Part shown: one piece after another, positions 33,137 to 38,146 of the stretch
Numbering within the stretch: the stretch's first letter is position 1
How the letters are laid out: every line of letters starts with the position of its first letter
NCBI GenBank assembly: GCA_020060385.1
Contig: JAGVAH010000066.1
Span: 1 to 38,146, forward strand
Direction: 5' to 3'
Length of the DNA: 38,146 bases
DNA from: Syntrophobacterales bacterium
GTDB lineage: Bacteria > Desulfobacterota > Desulfobaccia > Desulfobaccales > 0-14-0-80-60-11
Notes under the pieces: model-generated
What the model was told of the DNA's origin: nothing
The model's input: only the letters and a program-made list of their open reading frames with translations
Databases searched by the model: none
Program-made: the position numbers and the translations under genes

Positions 33137-33793
33137 ATGACCAGGAAACCTAGAAAAACCATGGCGGCCCTGATCATCCCCATCTTGGGGCTTTTGCTGG
33201 CCAGCTGTGCACCCCTGACCTACCAGGTCCAGGTGAACGGCTATTGCCAGCCCGGGGCCGCGGCCTTGGCGCCGCCGCCCGCCAGCTTCTGCGTCCTGGA
33301 TCACCCGGAGGCGAAAGACCCCCTCCTGGAAAAGGCCCTGAAAGAAAAGTTGGAAAAGCTTCTGGGCATCAAGGGTTACGTACTGACCACCTTTGTCCAG
33401 GCCGATTACTACCTGGTGTTTTCTTATGGTCAGGGCCCGGGCCGCGAGGTTTCCGTACCCGTGCCGGTCTACGGTCCCTGGCAGTACGGCGGCCCCTGGC
33501 GGCCTTACTGGTTCGGGCCCTTCCCTGAATATTATTACCTCCCCGGGGTGCAAACGGTTTATGACCGCTGGCTGCTGATCAATGTCCTTGACGGGCCCCG
33601 TTACCGGGGAACCGGGGAATTTCAACGTCTCTGGCAGGGGCAAGCCCGGAGCACCGGCACTTCCGGGGACCTGAGGATGACCCTCAACTATATGCTGGTG
33701 ATCCTCTTCCAGGACTTCGGCAGAAGCACCGGTCCCCCCCGGCTGGTGGACATCACCCAGGATGATTTCCGGGCCATGGAATTGGGCTACTAA
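33137..33793 (+). CDS. Outer-membrane or periplasmic lipoprotein, DUF4136-like
   Basis: This 218-residue protein has a lipoprotein signal peptide: basic MTRKPRKTMAAL, hydrophobic core, lipobox LLLASC with the lipidated Cys at about 24. The mature part alternates strands and helices, with YVLTTFVQADYYLVFSYGQG and a Trp/Tyr/Pro-rich centre (PVYGPWQYGGPWRPYWFGPF), then RYRGTGEFQRLWQGQARSTG. The pattern, with an xADYYLxxxY strand and late WxGxA, resembles DUF4136 lipoproteins, though this is a weak match by eye. A second ATG at 33161 is less likely because it would remove the basic N-terminus. Function unknown. Confidence 0.8.
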   Translation: MTRKPRKTMAALIIPILGLLLASCAPLTYQVQVNGYCQPGAAALAPPPASFCVLDHPEAKDPLLEKALKEKLEKLLGIKGYVLTTFVQADYYLVFSYGQGPGREVSVPVPVYGPWQYGGPWRPYWFGPFPEYYYLPGVQTVYDRWLLINVLDGPRYRGTGEFQRLWQGQARSTGTSGDLRMTLNYMLVILFQDFGRSTGPPRLVDITQDDFRAMELGY

Positions 33794-33832
33794 CAGCTCT
33801 TTAAGGGGCGGAGAGGCGAGCAAACGAAGATT

Positions 33833-35182
33833 ATGGAATGGTGGCTGCGGATAAAAGAATTTTTTCAGCGGGGCCTCTGGCAGGATGCGGGGTGGAGCCC
33901 GGCAAGCCTCCATCTGCTGAAGGCCCTGCGCGTCCTGATCCTGGCCTGGGGCAGCCTCTTCCAAAGCCGCTCCCTGGTCCGGGCCTCGGCCCTGGCCTAT
34001 GCCACAGTCCTGGCCATCATTCCCCTCTTGGCCTTGCTCTTTGCCATCCTCAAGGGTTTGGGGATCCAGAGGGTGATCTCCGGGCATCTTCTGGAGCGCC
34101 TGGCTCCCGGCTCCCAGGAATTCGCCACCCAGATCTTCCAATATATTGAAAATACCCAGGTGACTTCCCTGGGAGTCTTCGGGGTGGTGGTCCTGCTCCT
34201 GGCCCTGGTGGTGGTGATGACCAATGTGGAGCGGGCCTTTAACGAGACCTGGAAGGTCTCCCAGACCCGGCCCTGGCGCCGCAAGCTCAGCGATTATCTG
34301 AGCATTTTTATGATCTTCCCCATCCTGATGGCCGGGGCCATTTCCTTTTCCACCGCCTTTATCGGGCACCCGGAGATCCGTCGCCTCCTCTCCGGCATTC
34401 TCCCCGCAACTTTTTATTCGGCCACCAGCGTCCTGGTGTCCCTGGGAGTCCTGTGGCTGGCCTTTACCTTTATTTACGTGGTCATGCCCAATACCCACGT
34501 GCGTTTAGGGTCCGCGCTCCTGGGGGGGATTGTCGGGGGCAGCATCTGGCAGGTGGCCCAATGGATTTTTGCCTGGTTCCAGGGCGCGGCCACTTATTAC
34601 AACGCCATTTATGGAGCCCTCTACCACCTGCTTTTTCTGGTGATCTGGATGTTCTGGTCTTGGCTTATCGTGCTCTTCGGCACCGAGGTGGCCTACGCCC
34701 ACCAGAACCTGGACCGTCTCAGCCGGGACTGGCAACGGCAGCCGCTGCCCCCCGAGCCGGTGGACGAATACCTGACCCTGGCCGGGCTGGCGGCCATCGG
34801 CGCGCGTTACTCCCAGCGGAAGACGCCGCCATTATCTCTGGAGGAATTGGCCAGGATTCTCCCCAGCAGCAACAATCTGGCGGCCCGGGTGGCCGGGCTG
34901 CTCCAGGACTGCCGCCTGATTATGCCCGTGGCTGCCCACGGCCCGGAAGATTCCCCCAGGTATGTCCCCAGTCTGCCCATGGACCAGATAAGCGTCAAGG
35001 AAGTATTGGACTGTCTGCGCCGGCTCCGGGGGGAGGTCACAGCCCAGGCCCTGGAAGAGGAGCCGGCACTGGCTGCGGGCCTGAAGGCCCTGGTGGCCAG
35101 CGCCCCGTTCCCGCCGTGGCAATCGCTCAACCTCCAAGAATTGGTGAACCAGTGGTTTAAAGGGGAAGGGCCAGGTTTATGA
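33833..35182 (+). CDS. YihY/BrkB-family inner-membrane protein
   Basis: This 449-residue protein has the YihY/BrkB core at about 35-300 with six transmembrane helices. The signature motifs are RASALAYATVLAIIPLLALLFA, VERAFNETWKV near the end of the second section, and SAIYGALYHLLFLV-like YYNAIYGALYHLLFLVIWMF, then LFGTEVAYAHQNL. The family was once annotated as ribonuclease BN, which is wrong. An extra ~150-residue cytosolic tail looks like a winged-helix-type domain (SLEELARILPSSNNLAARVAGLLQD). The true function of the family is unknown. It overlaps the next gene by ATGA (35179-35182). Confidence 0.92.
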   Translation: MEWWLRIKEFFQRGLWQDAGWSPASLHLLKALRVLILAWGSLFQSRSLVRASALAYATVLAIIPLLALLFAILKGLGIQRVISGHLLERLAPGSQEFATQIFQYIENTQVTSLGVFGVVVLLLALVVVMTNVERAFNETWKVSQTRPWRRKLSDYLSIFMIFPILMAGAISFSTAFIGHPEIRRLLSGILPATFYSATSVLVSLGVLWLAFTFIYVVMPNTHVRLGSALLGGIVGGSIWQVAQWIFAWFQGAATYYNAIYGALYHLLFLVIWMFWSWLIVLFGTEVAYAHQNLDRLSRDWQRQPLPPEPVDEYLTLAGLAAIGARYSQRKTPPLSLEELARILPSSNNLAARVAGLLQDCRLIMPVAAHGPEDSPRYVPSLPMDQISVKEVLDCLRRLRGEVTAQALEEEPALAAGLKALVASAPFPPWQSLNLQELVNQWFKGEGPGL

Positions 35183-37377
35183 AGAAGCGAGCTTTTTTCG
35201 GTGCCTCCTTGATTTTCTTATGGCTGGTGACCGGCGGACAGGCTCAATCAGGCGTTCCGGGTGAGAAGAAGTGGAACTTTACCACCGGGGGATATGTGGG
35301 CTTTTCTTCCCCGGCCATCGGCGCGGACGGGACTCTTTATCTGGGGTCCTATGATAAGAAGCTCTATGCGGTCAACCCCAATGGCACTCAGAAGTGGATC
35401 TTCACCACCGGCGGGGCCATCGAATCTTCTCCGGCCATTGGCGCCGACGGCACCATCTATGTGGGCTCCAGTGATAAAAAGCTCTATGCGGTCAAACCGG
35501 ACGGGACCCAGAAGTGGGCTTACACCACGGGAGGCCCGGTGGAATCCTCCCCGGCCCTGGCCACTGACGGCACCATTTATGTGGGAGCGGGTGACGGCAA
35601 GCTCTATGCCATCAATGCCGATGGCTCGTCCAAGTGGGCCTTTAACCCCGGGAGCAGTTTTTTTTCCTCCCCCGCGGTGGGCGCCAATGGCATTATCTAT
35701 GCCGGCGCCGATGATGGCAAACTCTACGCCCTGAACCCGGACGGCACCAAAAAATGGGCCTTTGCCACCGGCGGGGCGGTGGAATCATCCCCGGCCATTG
35801 GCCCTGGCGGCACCATCTATGTGGGTTCTTTTGACGGCAAGCTCTACGCGGTGAACCCTGACGGCAGCCAAAAGTGGGCCTTTAGTACGGGTGGGATAGT
35901 GATCTCTTCTCCGGCCGTTGATATAAACGGCACCATCTATGTGGGTTCGAGTGACGGCAAGCTCTATGCGGTGAACCCGGGCGGCAGCCAAAAGTGGGCC
36001 TTTACCACCACCTCGGGGATGGCCTCTTCCCCGGCCCTGGGCCTGGAGGGCACCATCTATGTGGGTTCAGGTGACGGTAATCTCTATGCGGTCAAGGGGG
36101 ACGGCACCCAGAAATGGGCCTTTGCCACTGGCGGGCCGGTGATCTCTTCCCCGGTGGTGGGCTACGGCGGTGTCATCTATGTAGGGTCAGGGGATCAAAA
36201 CCTCTATGCCGTTTATGGCGATTCCACGGAAGCGGCGAAATACCAGTGGCCCATGTTCCGCCATGATCAGAACCATAGTGGCAGATTTGCCAGCGTGGTC
36301 ACCATCTGGACTTTTGCCACCTCGGGCAAGGTGGTGTCTTCCCCGGCCCTGGCCCCCGACGGCACTATATATGTGGGATCCCATGATGCCAAACTCTACG
36401 CCCTCAATCCCAGCGGCAGCCAAAAGTGGGCCTTTTCCACCAAAGGGGCGGTGCAATCTTCCCCCGCAATCGGTGCTGACGGCACCATCTATGTGGGCGC
36501 AGATGACGGCAAGCTCTATGCGGTGAACCCAGACGGCAGCCAAAAGTGGGCCTTTGCTACGAATGGATCGGTTATCTCTTCCCCGGCCATTGGCGCCGAT
36601 GGCACTATCTATGTGGGTTCCGGGGATGGTCATTTATATGCGATCAATGGGGACGGCACTGAGAAGTGGGCCTTTAGCGTGGGGGGCTGGGTGAGTTTTT
36701 CTTCCCCGGCCATCGGCCGGGACGGCACCATCTATCTGGGGTCCTATAATCGGAATCTCTATGCCGTTAACCCGAACGGGACCTTCAAATGGGCCTTTAC
36801 CACGGGGGGTTGGGTGGCATCCTCCCCCAGCATCGGCCCCGACGGCACCATTTACGTGGGGTCCTATGATAAAAAGCTCTATGCCCTGAACCCCAGGAAC
36901 GGCAGCCAAAAGTGGGCCTTTTCCACGTACGCGCCGGTGGAATCTTCCCCGGCCATTGGTCCAGACGGCGCCATCTATGTGGGTTCGGACGACGGCACCC
37001 TCTATGCCATCAACCCGGACGGCACCCAAAAATGGGCCTTTAGCACCTGGTATGGTTATTACTCCTCTCCGGCCCTGGACGCGGGCGGCATCATCTATGC
37101 AGGTTCCAATGACGGCAAATTCTATGCAGTCAATGGGGATGGCACCCAGAGATGGGCCTTAACCACCGGCGGCCCGGTGCTGTCATCCCCGGCTGTGGGC
37201 CCGAACGGCACCATCTATGTGGGCTCGAATGATGGAAAACTCTATGCCATTGCCGGTTCCCAGGGATTGGCAGCATCCTTTTGGCCCATGTTTCATTATG
37301 ACCTGCAACATACTGGCAAGCTCAAGGGCTCTCCGGCAACGCCGTCGACAATTCTTCTCCTCCTCTTGCAGGATTAA
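35179..37377 (+). CDS. Exported PQQ-type beta-propeller repeat protein, two eight-blade propellers
   Basis: After a signal peptide (MKKRAFFGASLIFLWLVTGGQA), this 732-residue protein consists of 16 near-identical ~40-residue blades with the consensus WAF.TGG.V.SSPAIG.DG, TIYVGS.DGKLYAVNPDG.QK. After blade 8 and after blade 16 the sequence has a WPMFRHDQNHSGR-type motif (about residues 357 and 702), which looks like a closing element. It therefore most likely folds as two eight-blade propellers in the periplasm or on the surface. The match to the PQQ_2 family is in fold only; no quinone-binding residues or catalytic site are visible. Similarity is high at DNA level, so the array has expanded or been homogenised recently. 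It is coupled to the YihY gene. Confidence 0.9.
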   Translation: MKKRAFFGASLIFLWLVTGGQAQSGVPGEKKWNFTTGGYVGFSSPAIGADGTLYLGSYDKKLYAVNPNGTQKWIFTTGGAIESSPAIGADGTIYVGSSDKKLYAVKPDGTQKWAYTTGGPVESSPALATDGTIYVGAGDGKLYAINADGSSKWAFNPGSSFFSSPAVGANGIIYAGADDGKLYALNPDGTKKWAFATGGAVESSPAIGPGGTIYVGSFDGKLYAVNPDGSQKWAFSTGGIVISSPAVDINGTIYVGSSDGKLYAVNPGGSQKWAFTTTSGMASSPALGLEGTIYVGSGDGNLYAVKGDGTQKWAFATGGPVISSPVVGYGGVIYVGSGDQNLYAVYGDSTEAAKYQWPMFRHDQNHSGRFASVVTIWTFATSGKVVSSPALAPDGTIYVGSHDAKLYALNPSGSQKWAFSTKGAVQSSPAIGADGTIYVGADDGKLYAVNPDGSQKWAFATNGSVISSPAIGADGTIYVGSGDGHLYAINGDGTEKWAFSVGGWVSFSSPAIGRDGTIYLGSYNRNLYAVNPNGTFKWAFTTGGWVASSPSIGPDGTIYVGSYDKKLYALNPRNGSQKWAFSTYAPVESSPAIGPDGAIYVGSDDGTLYAINPDGTQKWAFSTWYGYYSSPALDAGGIIYAGSNDGKFYAVNGDGTQRWALTTGGPVLSSPAVGPNGTIYVGSNDGKLYAIAGSQGLAASFWPMFHYDLQHTGKLKGSPATPSTILLLLLQD

Positions 37378-38049
37378 CGCAGGTCAGCCTGGATATTCCG
37401 GAACTTGGCTCCCCGGATGCGCCGGGAGCGGATGAGCGTCCAGGGAGGATGAAACTGCCGCTGGCGGGGCCGGGGAGAAGTCCTGGCCCCGGCCCGGGAA
37501 TGCGAAACACCGCGGGAGACCCAAGCCCTGGCGGCTTTCGCCCCCTTCCCACCAAGGCCATCACCGCGCCCGCAATATCCGGTGAGCAGATGCTTTAAGG
37601 GGGAGGATTGACCATACGGCCATATTTATTCATGATGTGTCCAATACCAGAGCCTTTATCAAATTGTTTATGATGGCAAGCCAGGGGCCAAGGTGCTACA
37701 GCCAACCCGCCCCTTTAAAAATTCCTTGACTATTCAATTTATTTTATCCACTGTGCGCTTATCCAATTATGCCTGCATGGAGGTGAGGCCGCCTACGTAG
37801 GGGGCAGTTGGGCTGGCACTCCAGTCGCTTCCCCTCCCGGCGGGTAGCTATTTGCCTTTATATGGAGTTCTCCTGTTCTCCACTTTTTCCCCGCCGGCGC
37901 CAGCCTGATCCTTTATCCCGGCGCCATTTCCAAAACCCTTTGATCATCGCCTTGCGGAAGCGCCGGGCGGCCGGCGCGGTCTTAAAGCCCGGCCCCCGCG
38001 CGCCTTAGTTGCAAGGTGAACTGGTGTTACGTCCCTTAATTACTGTGAC
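37378..38049. other. Intergenic region without a convincing gene
   Basis: The open frames here (37322-37564 minus, 37808-38008 plus) have no ribosome site and biased Arg/Pro/Ser composition. A strong hairpin at 37467-37495 follows the propeller gene. The stretch 37710-37770 is AT-rich with TTGACT (37726-37731) but no -10 box at a suitable distance. Confidence 0.5.
37467..37495 (+). terminator. Possible transcription terminator hairpin without U-tract
   Basis: GGGCCGGGG (37467-37475) pairs perfectly with CCCCGGCCC (37487-37495) around an 11-nt loop, about 90 bp after the stop codon of the propeller gene. No T-run follows, so intrinsic termination is uncertain. Confidence 0.4.
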
Positions 38050-38146
38050 AATTATACTGGTTGCCAAAAGTTTTTTCCGCCCCCCCTCACCCTAACCCTC
38101 TCCCCCCGCTGGGGGGAGAGGGGATAAGAGGAAAGAACTTTTGGCA
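38050..38146. repeat. MITE-like element, second copy, cut by the window end
   Basis: It begins AATTATACTGGTTGCCAAAA, exactly like 5527, and continues to ACTTTTGGCA at the last base. In the shared 97 bases only two substitutions are seen (in the C-rich arm). The outer right end lies beyond the window. Confidence 0.85.

Noticed and set aside
35250-37260. Noncoding tandem repeat or satellite
   Set aside because: The 120-bp period is a 40-codon protein blade in one intact frame with signal peptide.
37808-38008. 66-residue plus-strand frame near the right end
   Set aside because: No ribosome site, Arg/Pro/Ser-rich, no recognisable domain.

Overview
The window looks like about 38 kb of chromosome from a GC-rich deltaproteobacterium (Desulfobacterota). 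I infer this from the gene content (squalene-hopene cyclase with HpnA and HpnH, LarC, RicT next to HolB, a heme-sensing DUF3365 protein, a rubredoxin-like Cys-rich protein, several families I associate with sulfate reducers and syntrophs) and from the many G/C-rich intergenic palindromes. I see no rRNA, tRNA, CRISPR array, prophage or full insertion sequence. Codon use is strongly GC3-biased except at 7225-8130, which is visibly AT-rich and probably acquired.

Layout. 107-1429 (-) encodes a diadenylate-cyclase-like (DisA_N fold) protein. 1995-2420 (-) is a small exported protein divergent from a histidine kinase (2675-4219), whose response regulator follows at 4522-5211. A TetR regulator (5716-6306) and an AhpD-like protein (6476-6994) each have a GACCGGTC-type palindrome in the promoter, so they probably form one regulon. 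On the minus strand, 16664 down to 7225 reads lon, a TPP-dependent enzyme, a carboxymuconolactone-decarboxylase-like protein, two overlapping CNNM/CBS/CorC genes, larC, and then a foreign AT-rich gene broken by two in-frame TAA codons.

On the plus strand, 17226-22973 is a hopanoid block: squalene-hopene cyclase overlapping hpnA, then radical SAM hpnH, then an ArnT-like membrane glycosyltransferase. It continues closely into rhomboid protease, exported TPR protein, J-domain/TPR protein and a conserved unknown (23067-26452). A small Cys-rich zinc-ribbon protein (26759-27013, -) is divergent from guaA (27276-28823). Then come a heme-c DUF3365 sensor with a C-terminal zinc-ribbon-like tail, holB/ricT, a coiled-coil unknown, a lipoprotein, a YihY/BrkB membrane protein, and a 16-blade PQQ-type repeat protein translationally coupled to YihY.

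Intergenic DNA carries several dispersed palindromic repeat families. The clearest is a 109-bp MITE-like element with terminal inverted repeats at 5527-5635, with a nearly identical second copy cut off by the right window edge (38050-38146). The most unusual observations are the two-stop AT-rich gene with both stops at probable Tyr positions, the TetR operator pair, the divergent c-di-AMP-cyclase-like protein, the DUF3365/zinc-ribbon receptor without a recognised enzymatic output, and the two-times-eight-blade propeller protein.
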